Assembly: GCF_030815145.1 (NCBI RefSeq)
Contig: NZ_JAUSWJ010000001.1
Coordinates: 1,364,001 to 1,428,000, forward strand
Direction: 5' to 3'
From: Kaistia geumhonensis
Lineage (GTDB): Bacteria; Pseudomonadota; Alphaproteobacteria; Rhizobiales; Kaistiaceae
Length of the DNA stretch: 64,000 nucleotides
Shown here: in pieces, positions 16,118 through 24,692 of the stretch
Layout: each line of letters starts with the position of its first letter
Numbering within the stretch: the stretch's first letter is position 1
The notes under the pieces: generated by a model
Seen by the model: only the letters and a program-made list of their open reading frames with translations
The model's database searches: none
What the model was told of the DNA's origin: nothing
Made by a program: the position numbers and the translations under genes

Positions 16118-17676
16118 ATCGTACCCTCCTGGATCGGCTGGCGGCCGACAAAATAACTCGCTTCGACAATGGCGTTGCGAGTAATGGCATTGCCTTCGAG
16201 CGTGCTGACAATCTGGCCCTCGACCATGATCAGCACGCGGTCGCAGAGATCGGGAAGCTCATCGGGCTCGGACGAGATGACGATGACCGCCATGCCCCGC
16301 GCGGCGAGCTCCCGTACCAGGCGGTGGATCTCGCCCCGCGCGCCAATGTCGACGCCCCGCGTCGGTTCGTCGAGGATGAGGACCTTTGGCGCCCTCAGCA
16401 GCCAGCGCCCGATCACCACCTTCTGCTGGTTGCCGCCTGAGAGGCGTCCCGTCGGCGTGTCGATGCTCGGCGTCTTGACCGCCAGATCGCGAACGATCTG
16501 AAGCGAGAGCGCCTCGCGCTTGCGGCGATCGATCAGCCGAAGAGCCGGATTGCGCACGATATTGGCCAGGTTGGCAATTTGCAGATTGAACGCGACGCTC
16601 TTCGTCAGCAACAGGCCTTCCGCACGGCGCTCCTCCGGCACCAACCCAAGCCCTGCCTTGACCGCCTCGGTGGGGCTACGCGGCGAGAAGCTTGCTCCAT
16701 CGAGGCTCATCTCGCCTGAATCGGCTCGGTCCGCGCCATAGATCAGGCGCACCAGCTCCGTCCGTCCCGCGCCGACAAGCCCGCCTATGCCCAGCACCTC
16801 TCCCCGGCGCAGTTCGAAGCTCACGTCGTTGACCTTCGGCGCCCGGGTGAGCGCCCTCACTGTCAGAGCAACGTCCCCTTGAGCGATCGGACGGCGCTGC
16901 AACGCCACCGATGGCTCGGCCTTGCCGCCGACAATCGCTTCGATCAGGGCCGGGCGGGTGATCGCGCCACCCTCGAGACAGCCGACGGAACGTCCATCGC
17001 GAAAGATGCTGACGCGGCTGCAAAGCCGCATGATCTCGTCGAGCCGGTGCGACACATAGAGCACAGCGACTCCGGATGCCGACAGGTCCTCGACGATCGC
17101 GAACAGCTTTTCGGCCTCGGCTGCCGAAAGCGAGGCTGTCGGCTCGTCCATCACGATGAGCCGGGCGTTGCGGACAAGAGCCCGGCAGATGTTGATCAGC
17201 CAGTTCTCGGCGGTCGAAAGGCCCTTCACACTGGCGAAGAGGGGCGCCTTGATGCCGACACGCTCGGCAATAGGGGCCACATCGCGTGCCGCCGCCTGCC
17301 AGTCGACCATCCCGAACCGGGTCTTTTTCGGAACGCCGAGCAGGATGTTCTGCAAGACGGTCATGCCGGGAATGAAGGCGAGCTCCTGATGTATGAAGCT
17401 CATGCCGAGATCGGTGGCGTGGTGGGGCGTCGGCAGGGATACCGGCGCGTCATCGACCAGGATCCGGCCTGCGTCCGGTTGAACGAGGCCGGCCAGTACC
17501 TTGATGAAGGTCGATTTGCCGGCGCCATTGGCGCCGACGAGGCCATGCACCTCGCCCGGCGCGATCGCCAGCGAAACACCCGTCAGCGCTTGCACACCGC
17601 CGTAAGCCTTGGCGATATCCTCGGCCACGATGAAAGGCTTCATCGCGGCCGAGACGGATGTGTCAGGTGAAAGCAT
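16114..17676 (-). CDS. Sugar ABC transporter ATP-binding protein (two ABC domains)
   Basis: The 520-residue protein has a fused pair of nucleotide-binding domains. Domain 1 has Walker A GANGAGKST near residue 45 and Walker B LIVMDEPTASLS. Its signature region reads GLSTAENWLINICRAL instead of the usual LSVAxxQ pattern, an unusual change. Domain 2 has GLVGAGRTEL in the P-loop position, the signature LSGGNQQK and LILDEPTRGVDIG. The start at 17676 is used although the ribosome site is weak; an alternative ATG at 17643 (MKPFIVAED) gives a more typical N-terminus. It powers uptake with the neighbouring permease. Confidence 0.92.
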   Translation of the reverse strand: MLSPDTSVSAAMKPFIVAEDIAKAYGGVQALTGVSLAIAPGEVHGLVGANGAGKSTFIKVLAGLVQPDAGRILVDDAPVSLPTPHHATDLGMSFIHQELAFIPGMTVLQNILLGVPKKTRFGMVDWQAAARDVAPIAERVGIKAPLFASVKGLSTAENWLINICRALVRNARLIVMDEPTASLSAAEAEKLFAIVEDLSASGVAVLYVSHRLDEIMRLCSRVSIFRDGRSVGCLEGGAITRPALIEAIVGGKAEPSVALQRRPIAQGDVALTVRALTRAPKVNDVSFELRRGEVLGIGGLVGAGRTELVRLIYGADRADSGEMSLDGASFSPRSPTEAVKAGLGLVPEERRAEGLLLTKSVAFNLQIANLANIVRNPALRLIDRRKREALSLQIVRDLAVKTPSIDTPTGRLSGGNQQKVVIGRWLLRAPKVLILDEPTRGVDIGARGEIHRLVRELAARGMAVIVISSEPDELPDLCDRVLIMVEGQIVSTLEGNAITRNAIVEASYFVGRQPIQEGTI

Positions 17677-17694
17677 GGATTGACGGCTCGACGT

Positions 17695-18642
17695 TCACTT
17701 GCCGACAGCTTCCGGATGCTCGGCAATGAAGGCCGCGACATTGTCGGCCGAGATCAGAACAGCCGGAACTTCGACCGCCTTGGGCTGCCAGTCGGCCTTC
17801 GCCTTGATGATCTCGGGAAGCAGCTTGACCATGTCATAGCCTTCCTTGCGGCTGTCTTCCCAGGCCGTCGCGGTCATGTGACCGTTCTTGATGTTCTCGA
17901 TCGCCTGAGCATTGCCGTTCACGCCATAGACCTTGACGTCGGTCCTGTCCTGCTGGCGCAGAGAGCCGATGGCGCCGATCGCCGGATCGTCCCAGCAGCC
18001 CCAGATGGCGAGATTGCCGTCGCCGGGGGGATTCGAAGCGAGCCAGGCGTTGGCATACTGCGCGCCGTCCTCGAAATAGCCCGGGATGCGGACTTCGTTC
18101 TTGGTCACCTTGATGCCGGGGTGCTTGGCAAGAACCTCGTCCAGCAGCGCCTCGCGATTGCGGCAGACTTCGCCCGTGCGGTAGGTCAGGGCAAGAAGGC
18201 TCGCATTGTCGCCGAGGTCGGCGACCATCTTCTCGATCACCGGCAACGCGATCGGCGCGCCCGACCCGTTGGTCGCGGCAACGGAGCTTCCGATTCCACC
18301 GCCCCAGGTGACGACCGGGATGCCTGCGGTCTTCGCGGCCTCGAGGCCGGCGCCGATCGAGGAATACGGGAACACCATGTCGATGACGGCGACAGCGCCG
18401 CGCTGCGCGAAGTTCTGGATTGCCGCATTGGCCTGATCGGCATTTCCGGCCGCGTCGATGACCGAGACTTCCCAGCCCAGCTCCTCGCCGGCAGCCTTTG
18501 CACCGGTGATGTAGCGGACATTGTTCGCCTCGGTCGCGGCGATCGAAACGATGCCGAGCAGCGGCTTCTCCTGCGCCGCCGCAGCGCCCGCCGACAGGAC
18601 CAGACTCGCCAGCAGCGAGATGCCGAGTGTCATTTTGGTCAT
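17695..18642 (-). CDS. Sugar ABC transporter substrate-binding protein
   Basis: The 315-residue periplasmic protein has a signal peptide ending near SAGAAAA at about residue 23, then the RbsB-like fold: IVSIAATEANNVRYITGAKAA is the first-strand region, and DAAGNADQANAAIQNF the usual D-x-x-x-Q hinge block. The ATG at 18642 was chosen over an upstream in-frame ATG at 18684 because GGGGAGG lies just before it and the signal peptide then has normal length. It is the first gene of the LacI-linked operon. It binds a sugar or polyol that is probably also the effector, or is converted to the effector, of the regulator at 18820. Confidence 0.92.
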   Translation of the reverse strand: MTKMTLGISLLASLVLSAGAAAAQEKPLLGIVSIAATEANNVRYITGAKAAGEELGWEVSVIDAAGNADQANAAIQNFAQRGAVAVIDMVFPYSSIGAGLEAAKTAGIPVVTWGGGIGSSVAATNGSGAPIALPVIEKMVADLGDNASLLALTYRTGEVCRNREALLDEVLAKHPGIKVTKNEVRIPGYFEDGAQYANAWLASNPPGDGNLAIWGCWDDPAIGAIGSLRQQDRTDVKVYGVNGNAQAIENIKNGHMTATAWEDSRKEGYDMVKLLPEIIKAKADWQPKAVEVPAVLISADNVAAFIAEHPEAVGK

Positions 18643-18697
18643 TTGATTTCCTCCCCAAAGAACCACGTCAACACGCATCACCATGCAGCGAACGTGT

Positions 18698-18711
18698 GCT
18701 AACCGTTTTGC
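18698..18711 (-). promoter_or_regulatory. Candidate LacI-family operator, transporter side
   Basis: GCTAACCGTTTTGC contains the LacI-family core AAnCGnTT. It overlaps the -10 region of a possible leftward promoter whose -35 is TTGACT (18724-18719). It matches the site at 18796 in 12 of 14 positions when the latter is inverted. Confidence 0.65.
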
Positions 18712-18795
18712 TATGTGCAGTCAAAATGCGCGGTCTGGCAAGAGCCATTTATGGATTAATCGCCTAGACAAGCCATTTCTGGCGGCTAGAATACA

Positions 18796-18809
18796 GCGAA
18801 ACGATTAGC
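18796..18809 (+). promoter_or_regulatory. Candidate LacI-family operator, regulator side
   Basis: GCGAAACGATTAGC lies 10 bp before the regulator start codon and has the AAnCGnTT core. It is the inverted counterpart of the site at 18698, about 98 bp away centre to centre. Autoregulation and looping are inferred. Confidence 0.62.
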
Positions 18810-18819
18810 TCGGTGTCGT

Positions 18820-19833
18820 ATGGCAACCATCAAGGATGTGGCTAAGGCTGCGGGAGTTTCGACGGCGACCGTATCGGCTGTGATCAACGATTCCGCCTAT
18901 GTCAGCCCTCCGCTGAGGGCGCGCGTTCAGGCGGCGATCCATGATCTGAAATACGAGCCATCCCAGATGGCGCGGAATCTCAAGAAGGGGCGCAGCGAAC
19001 TCATCGCGCTGATCGTGGCCGATCTCGCCAATCCGTTCTTCGCGCGCATGGTGTGGGCGGCGGAGGCGGCCGTGGCAGCCTGGGGCTATTCGCTGGTCGT
19101 GTTCAACAGCGACGAGAAGCCCGAGAATGAGAGGAAGGCGCTTGCGCGCATCCGGGCTTTATCGTGCGATGGTGCCCTGGTCGTTCCCGTCGGCCTGCCG
19201 GCCCACTATGCCCTCCGCGATCCGGAGGGGCGCGGCTTTCCGACAGTGCTTTTCGGACGCGTCGTCGATGATCGGCATTCCGATACCGTCACCATCGACA
19301 ACGTTGCCGCGGCAAGCCAGGTGACAAACTATCTGCTCGATCTCGGCCACACCCGGATCGGCTCGATCACCGGTCCGCTGCACCTGACGACAGGCCGGGG
19401 GCGCCTGGACGGCATGCTGCAGGCGATGGCGCAGCGCGGCGTCGCGCCCGAGCCGGGGCATGTCCGCTCGGGCGAGTTCCGCGAGGATGTCGCCTATTCC
19501 GTGGCGCGGGAAATGCTCGATCGTCCGGACCGGCCAACGGCGTTGTATGTGGCCAACGGCGTGATGGCACTCGGCGTCATGCGGGCATTGGCCGATCTGT
19601 CGATCCATTGCCCCAACGATATCTCGATCGCCTCGACCGACACGATCTCCGGAATCGGCGGCTTGCGGCCACGGCTGACACGAACTGAGCACCCCATCAT
19701 CGAGATGACCAACGAGGCACTTCGTCTGTTGGTTGATCGCATCCAGCGCGGCAAGGACAAGCCCCCGCGCAACGTCGTCTTCCAGCCTGCCCTCGTTCTC
19801 GGCGAGAGCTGCGCGCCCTTGCGGCGGAGCTGA
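18820..19833 (+). CDS. LacI-family transcriptional regulator
   Basis: The 337-residue protein starts with the LacI helix-turn-helix and hinge (MATIKDVAKAAGVSTATVS). A periplasmic-binding-protein-like effector domain follows, with LIALIVADLANPFFARM near residue 62, a YSVAREML block near residue 226 and the typical VYVANGVMALG-like stretch. It is divergent from the sugar ABC operon and is followed by unrelated DNA, so it is the obvious repressor of that operon. The two operator-like sequences in the 177-bp gap support this. The effector is unknown. Confidence 0.93.
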   Translation: MATIKDVAKAAGVSTATVSAVINDSAYVSPPLRARVQAAIHDLKYEPSQMARNLKKGRSELIALIVADLANPFFARMVWAAEAAVAAWGYSLVVFNSDEKPENERKALARIRALSCDGALVVPVGLPAHYALRDPEGRGFPTVLFGRVVDDRHSDTVTIDNVAAASQVTNYLLDLGHTRIGSITGPLHLTTGRGRLDGMLQAMAQRGVAPEPGHVRSGEFREDVAYSVAREMLDRPDRPTALYVANGVMALGVMRALADLSIHCPNDISIASTDTISGIGGLRPRLTRTEHPIIEMTNEALRLLVDRIQRGKDKPPRNVVFQPALVLGESCAPLRRS

Positions 19834-20305
19834 CCGATCATCGCTCGGCGTCCTCATCCTGCCGGAGATGACTGCGCCGGACCTTCGTGACGCCTAGCAT
19901 GTACGTCTGCCGATCAGGCATGCCCACATCCTTGCCGACATCCTGACGACGCTCAGTCGCGCCTGAGACGAAGGCACCCTCGCAACATCGCAGCGGCAGA
20001 ACAAACGACCCAGCCCGCCTCGAACATTAAAAACGACTATCTTTATCGAGTTAGGTGTCTAACGCAGACTGGGGATGTGGTCGCAGAGCGGCCGCCGCGG
20101 AGATTTGAGGGAGCAGCTTGCCCCGCGAACCAAAGGCTAAAGCGCCACGAACGGCTTCGTGGTTCCCGACGAAAGGAACGACGCGCATGACCCGCCTTCG
20201 CTGTTGACGCCGGCGCAACACCCGCATCGGACCAGCCTTCAGGACAGATTTCAGCAGCGCGACGCCTCCGCGAACGGACGCGTGCGCCTTCATGAGGATC
20301 ATGAC
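19834..20305. other. Intergenic region before the taurine operon
   Basis: This 472-bp stretch contains no convincing gene. A locally AT-rich block at about 20020-20060 (ending in AGTTAGGTGTCTAAC, an imperfect inverted repeat TTAG/CTAA) may hold the tau promoter. The open frame that runs from 20159 into tauA has no signal-peptide or family features before residue 50 and is not counted as coding. I found no recognisable riboswitch. Confidence 0.5.
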
Positions 20306-21340
20306 ATGAGCCAGAACGCATTCCCCATTTCCCGCCGCGCGGCGCTTGCCGCCGCCGCGGCCGTCGCCCTGACGCTCGGTGCCGGGATCGGCACTCTCAA
20401 GGCCGAGGAGAAGACGCTCACCATCGCCTACCAGACCGTGGTCGAGCCGTCGAAGATCCCTCAGGCAGACGGCACCTACGAACAGGCGACCGGCGCCAGG
20501 ATCGACTGGCGGAAGTTCGACTCCGGCGCCGACGTCATCGCGGCCATCGCATCCGGCGCCGTCGATATCGGCTATGTCGGTTCGAGCCCGCTCGCCGCCG
20601 CGGCGAGCCGCGAACTGCCGATCGAGACGATCTTCGTCGTCGGCATCATCGGCGAGTCGGAGGCGCTGGTGGCGCGCAACGGCTCCGGCATCGAGAGCGG
20701 CAAGGATCTCGTCGGCAAGAAGGTCGCGGTGCCCTTCGTCTCGACGACTCATTACAGCCTGCTCGCCGCGCTCAAGCATTGGGGCATCGATCCGAAGAGC
20801 GTCGAGATCCTGAACCTGCGCCCGCCGGAGATCGCCGCCGCCTGGTCGCGCGGCGACATCGACGCTGCCTATGTCTGGGATCCGGCGCTCGGCAAGATTA
20901 AGGAGAACGGCAAGGTCGTGACGAGTTCGGCCGAGGTCGGGGCCTGGGGTGCTCCGACCTTCGACGCCTGGATCGTCCGGAAGGACTATGCCGCCGCCCA
21001 TCCGGACGTCGTGAGCTCGTTCGTCAAGGTCACCGGCGACTCCTACGCCGCCTATCGCAAGGCGCCCGACGCCTGGACCGCGACCTCGCCCGAGGCCGAG
21101 AAGATCGCGCGGTTGACCGGCGCCAAGCTGGACGAAGTGCCGGCGCTGCTGAAGGGCTACGAGTTCCCGCTGCTCGACGAGCAGGCCTCGGCCAGGCTGC
21201 TGGGCGGCGGCACCACGACCGCGATCGCCGACGCGTCGGCCTTCCTGAAAGAGCAGGGAAAGATCCCGGCCGTGCTCCCCGACTATAGCCCCTATGTGAC
21301 GACCCGCTTCGTCACCGAGGCACTCGCCGCCACCAACTGA
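20306..21340 (+). CDS. tauA: Taurine ABC transporter substrate-binding protein
   Basis: The 344-residue protein starts with a twin-arginine signal (ISRRAALAAAA) and an Ala-rich core. The mature part has the sulfonate-binding family pattern: TIAYQTVVEPSKIPQADG, DWRKFDSGADVIAAIASGAVDIGYVGSSPLAA (two landmarks near residues 40 and 68), and VPFVSTTHYSLLAAL near residue 140. It captures taurine or a related alkanesulfonate in the periplasm. The ATG at 20306 follows GAGGA. It is the first gene of tauABCD and is followed by a hairpin before tauB, as often seen where the binding protein is made in excess. Confidence 0.92.
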   Translation: MSQNAFPISRRAALAAAAAVALTLGAGIGTLKAEEKTLTIAYQTVVEPSKIPQADGTYEQATGARIDWRKFDSGADVIAAIASGAVDIGYVGSSPLAAAASRELPIETIFVVGIIGESEALVARNGSGIESGKDLVGKKVAVPFVSTTHYSLLAALKHWGIDPKSVEILNLRPPEIAAAWSRGDIDAAYVWDPALGKIKENGKVVTSSAEVGAWGAPTFDAWIVRKDYAAAHPDVVSSFVKVTGDSYAAYRKAPDAWTATSPEAEKIARLTGAKLDEVPALLKGYEFPLLDEQASARLLGGGTTTAIADASAFLKEQGKIPAVLPDYSPYVTTRFVTEALAATN

Positions 21341-21347
21341 CGCGATC

Positions 21348-21381
21348 GACCGGCGCGGAAGCTCCTCCTTCCGCGCCGGTC
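21348..21381 (+). terminator. Intercistronic hairpin between tauA and tauB
   Basis: A perfect 14-bp stem (GACCGGCGCGGAAG and complement) with a 6-base loop follows the tauA stop directly. No U-tract is present, so it is more likely an mRNA-stabilising or attenuating element than a full terminator. Confidence 0.7.
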
Positions 21382-21393
21382 GTCGAGGATGCC

Positions 21394-22167
21394 ATGGCCC
21401 AGCTCGACTTCGCCCATATCACGACGACCTATGACGGCGCGGCATCACCGGTGCTGTCTGACGTATCGCTGTCGATCGCGTCCGGGGAATTCGTCGTCGT
21501 CATCGGCCGGTCCGGCTGCGGCAAGACCACGCTTCTCAACATAGCCGCCGGATTCACGGTGCCTGATGCGGGCCGGGTGACGCTGGACGGTCGGCCGGTC
21601 ACCGGTCCGGGCGCCGAGCGCGCGGTGGTGTTCCAGGACGACGCGCTGTTTCCATGGCTGACGACGGCGGAGAATGTCGCGTTCGCGCTGCGGCTTCGCG
21701 GAGAGGACAAGGCCGGGCGTCGTGAGGCTGCCGATGCGCTGCTCCAGAGGGTTGGCCTCGACGCGTTCGGTGACCGTCCGATCTGGCAGCTCTCGGGTGG
21801 GCAGCGCCAGCGGATCGGCCTCGCGCGCGCGCTGGCGGCGCAGCCCGACTTCCTGCTGATGGACGAACCGCTCGGCGCGCTCGATGCGATGACTCGCGAG
21901 CAGATGCAGGAACTGCTGCTCGATATCTCGCACGAGACCCGGGCCGGGATCCTGCTCATCACCCACAGCGTCGAGGAAGCGCTCTTTCTCGCCACCCGCA
22001 TTGTCGTCATGGCGCCCTCCCCCGGCCGTATCGTGCGCTCCCTCGAATTCGACTTCAGCCGCCGGATCCTGGCTGGCGAAAGCGCGCGGTCGATCAAGAC
22101 GTCGCCAGAGTTCGCAGCCGCGCGTGCCAGTGTGCTCGACCTCGTCTTCGACCGGGTGCCGGCATGA
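21394..22167 (+). CDS. tauB: Taurine ABC transporter ATP-binding protein
   Basis: The 257-residue ATPase has Walker A GRSGCGKTT near residue 38, the Q-loop FQDDALFPWLT, the signature LSGGQRQR and Walker B FLLMDEPLGALD, all canonical. The Q-loop text and size are those of the nitrate/sulfonate/taurine (TauB/SsuB) group. The switch histidine is in ITHSVEEA. It lies between tauA and tauC and overlaps tauC by 4 bp. It supplies ATP hydrolysis for sulfonate import. Confidence 0.95.
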   Translation: MAQLDFAHITTTYDGAASPVLSDVSLSIASGEFVVVIGRSGCGKTTLLNIAAGFTVPDAGRVTLDGRPVTGPGAERAVVFQDDALFPWLTTAENVAFALRLRGEDKAGRREAADALLQRVGLDAFGDRPIWQLSGGQRQRIGLARALAAQPDFLLMDEPLGALDAMTREQMQELLLDISHETRAGILLITHSVEEALFLATRIVVMAPSPGRIVRSLEFDFSRRILAGESARSIKTSPEFAAARASVLDLVFDRVPA

Positions 22168-23006
22168 CGCTGGTCGCGGAGGAGACGAGAACCATCGCGG
22201 TGCGCCCCGCCAAGGCAAAACCGCGCGCGCGCAACCGCCATGGACGCACCCGGGCCATCGCCACGGTCGCGACGCTGCTGGCGTTGCTGGCGGCATGGAC
22301 GCTGGCGTCCTCTCTCGGCTGGGTGCCGGCGCTCTTCCTCCCCTCCCCGCCCGCGGTCGCCAAGGCCTTCTGGACCGTCGCGACATCGGGCTTCGTCGAT
22401 GCGACGCTGCTGCAGCATCTCGCCGCAAGCCTCGCCCGGGTCTTCGCGGCCCTCATCGCTTCCATCGTCGTCGCCGTGCCGATCGGCTTTGCGATCGGCC
22501 TTTCGCCGGTCGGCCGCGGGATCTTCGATCCGATCATCGAGTTCCTGCGGCCGCTCCCGCCGCTCGCCTATCTGCCGCTGGTCATCATCTGGTTCGGCAT
22601 CGGCGAGGCCTCGAAGATCCTCGTCATCGCGATCGCCATGCTGGCACCGATCGTCATCTCGACGGCGGCGGGCGTCGCGTCCGTCTCGCGCGACCATCTG
22701 AACGCGGCCCGCTCGCTCGGCGCGACGCGGTTGCAGCTGCTGCGTCATGTCGTGCTGCCCTCGGCGCTTGGCGAGATCCTGACCGGAATTCGAATCGCGC
22801 TCGGCACAGGCTGGACGACCCTCGTCGCCGCCGAACTCGTCGCTGCCTCGCGCGGCGTCGGCTTCATGATCCAGTCGGCCGCGCAGTTCCTGGTCACCGA
22901 CGTCGTCATCATGGGCATCGTTCTGATCGCCGCCGTCGCCTTCGCCCTCGAGGCGGGCATCCGGCTGCTCCAGCGCTGGCTGGTGCCCTGGCTCGGCAAG
23001 TCCTGA
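22164..23006 (+). CDS. tauC: Taurine ABC transporter permease
   Basis: The 280-residue protein has a basic N-terminal extension (about 35 residues), then about six transmembrane segments. The EAA loop of BPD_transp_1 permeases is visible as NAARSLGATRLQLLRHVVLPSALGEILTG (landmark at about residues 173-201). The segment FLRPLPPLAYLPL near residue 128 is typical of the TauC/SsuC group. It starts with ATGA overlap on tauB. It forms the membrane channel for taurine or other sulfonates. Confidence 0.95.
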   Translation: MTLVAEETRTIAVRPAKAKPRARNRHGRTRAIATVATLLALLAAWTLASSLGWVPALFLPSPPAVAKAFWTVATSGFVDATLLQHLAASLARVFAALIASIVVAVPIGFAIGLSPVGRGIFDPIIEFLRPLPPLAYLPLVIIWFGIGEASKILVIAIAMLAPIVISTAAGVASVSRDHLNAARSLGATRLQLLRHVVLPSALGEILTGIRIALGTGWTTLVAAELVAASRGVGFMIQSAAQFLVTDVVIMGIVLIAAVAFALEAGIRLLQRWLVPWLGKS

Positions 23007-23024
23007 CCTTATGGGAGACCACGC

Positions 23025-23900
23025 ATGACTGCCCAAACCTCTCTCGCAATCCACCCGATCGCCCCGGCGCTCGGTGCCGTCGTCGGCGGCGTCGACCTCG
23101 CGCGTCCGCTGACACCGGTCCTCGTCGCAGCGCTGCAGGAGGCGCTGGTGACGCATCATGTCCTGTTCTTCGAAGGCCAACAGGTCACGCCCGCGACGCA
23201 GCGCGACGTCGCCGCGGCCTTCGGCTCGCTGCACATCCACCCGATCTACCCACATGTCGAGGATGTGCCGGAAATCATCGTGCTCGACACGTCGGCGGAC
23301 AACCTGCCCGACAACGACAACTGGCACACCGACGTCACCTTCATCGAAAACCCGCCGCTCGGCGCGCTGCTCGCCGCCAAGCAGCTGCCGCCCAATGGCG
23401 GCGATACGAGCTGGTCCTCGACCATCGCGGCCTATGAGGCTCTCTCGCCGGCCTTGAGGGACTTTCTCGACGGTCTCTCCGCCGTTCACGACATCCAGAA
23501 GTCCTTCCCCTTCGAGCGCTGGGGCGCCGGCGGGAATGAGGATCGCTGGCAAGAGGCGCGGCGGAAGAACCCGCCCGTCATCCATCCGGTCGTGCGCGTC
23601 CATCCCGTGACCCGTCGCAAGGGCCTCTTCGTCAATGAAGGCTTCACCACGCGGATCCTGGGGCTGAGTGCGCCCGAGAGCGACGCCGTGCTGCGCTTTC
23701 TGTTCGCTCACGTCGCCAAGCCGGAGTTCACGATCCGCTGGCGCTGGCGAGAAGGCGACGTCGCCTTCTGGGACAACCGCTTGACCCAGCACTACGCGCT
23801 CGCCGACTACCTGCCCCATCGGCGGATCATGCACCGGGCGACGATCCTCGGCGATCGGCCGGTGGGGCCGCAGAAGTCCGAGACCGGCGCCGCAGGATAG
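23025..23900 (+). CDS. tauD: Taurine dioxygenase (2-oxoglutarate/Fe(II) dependent)
   Basis: The 291-residue enzyme converts taurine with 2-oxoglutarate and oxygen to aminoacetaldehyde and sulfite. The iron ligands are H and D in NWHTDVTF near residue 103 and a distal histidine in THY-like TQHYALADY near residue 254. The 2-oxoglutarate-binding arginine is in the RRIMHRAT segment. Length and motifs fit TauD well. It is 18 bp after tauC, with GGGAG upstream of the ATG, and completes tauABCD. Such operons are normally expressed under sulfate limitation via CysB/Cbl, but no such regulator is encoded here. Related alkyl-sulfate dioxygenases cannot be fully excluded. Confidence 0.92.
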   Translation: MTAQTSLAIHPIAPALGAVVGGVDLARPLTPVLVAALQEALVTHHVLFFEGQQVTPATQRDVAAAFGSLHIHPIYPHVEDVPEIIVLDTSADNLPDNDNWHTDVTFIENPPLGALLAAKQLPPNGGDTSWSSTIAAYEALSPALRDFLDGLSAVHDIQKSFPFERWGAGGNEDRWQEARRKNPPVIHPVVRVHPVTRRKGLFVNEGFTTRILGLSAPESDAVLRFLFAHVAKPEFTIRWRWREGDVAFWDNRLTQHYALADYLPHRRIMHRATILGDRPVGPQKSETGAAG

Positions 23901-24039
23901 AGGCTCCCGCTTTGTGATAACTCGGTGCTCCCGCGCTCGGCGCGAGAGTCGCCTGTCTGCCCGCCCCGCGCGCCGCGCCAGATGGCCGGCCGCGCAGCAC
24001 ATGATGCCTGCCGTCGCTCGTGGCAGCGCCGGTCGACGG

Positions 24040-24384
24040 GTCGGACATGGTCGTGTCCCTGCGACGCCGTCATGGGGGCGGTTCGAGCGAATAGCCCTCC
24101 ATGCCGTCCTGATCGCAACGGGGCCGGCGCATGGACGCATCCTCGCCAGTCATCCGCTCCTGTCGAGCCTCGGCGATCTCGGCCTGATCTGCGCCGATCC
24201 AGTCAGCTTCGGCATCGACACTGCGCTCGACGGCAGCTTCCTCGCCGCTTCCGGCGAGAGGGTACCGGACATCCTCATCGCCGGACCGCTCGCCCGTGGT
24301 ACCTTCGGCAAGCTCATGGGCCTGCCGGAAGCCGCCACATATGCCGGGTTCATTGCCGAGAGGGTTGCGCAGTGGATATCGAGG
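24040..24384 (+). pseudogene. 5'-truncated FAD/NAD(P)-binding oxidoreductase (YdhS-like C-terminal remnant)
   Basis: An open frame shows HAVLIATGPAHG, then ASHPLLSSLGDLGLICADP, FGIDTALDGSFLAASGE and ILIAGPLARGTFGKLMGLPEA in order. These are the C-terminal landmarks of the large FAD-NAD(P)-binding YdhS family (an N/C-x-TGP turn, a GLDT-x-DG block and a GPL-RG block before the last helix). The N-terminal FAD-binding half, about 350 residues, is absent in all frames upstream. Genes of this family are sometimes found beside sulfonate genes, so it may be a decayed fifth gene of the tau operon. The whole 23901-24692 gap holds nothing else that I can support. Confidence 0.6.
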
Positions 24385-24692
24385 CCGGTTGAGCAATCGG
24401 AGATCGCAGGTTCCCTTCCTGGATCGCGTCGCATCCGCGCCTCGTCGATCGATCCCGCAACGCGGCCGACAGGATAAGCGCACCGGTCGGACCACGATCT
24501 TCCCGACCGTTATGCATGCCCGCGACTCGAACACGAGGCGCATAGGGTCACGAAGACACTATTCGCGAAAAATCGCAGTTCTAGAGGCTCCGCCGTTCAT
24601 TCCGATGCGAAGTCTCGGTGGCAGATGACATGCAAAGCATCTAGCCTCCAAGCAGCGATCGCGGCAGGCAACTTCGGCTGGGGGATGGATCA

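Noticed and set aside
20159-20305. N-terminal extension of tauA
   Set aside because: It would bury the twin-arginine signal peptide behind 49 residues; a ribosome site precedes the internal ATG.
19834-20305. Possible riboswitch upstream of tauA
   Set aside because: No recognised aptamer consensus; only a short imperfect repeat is visible.
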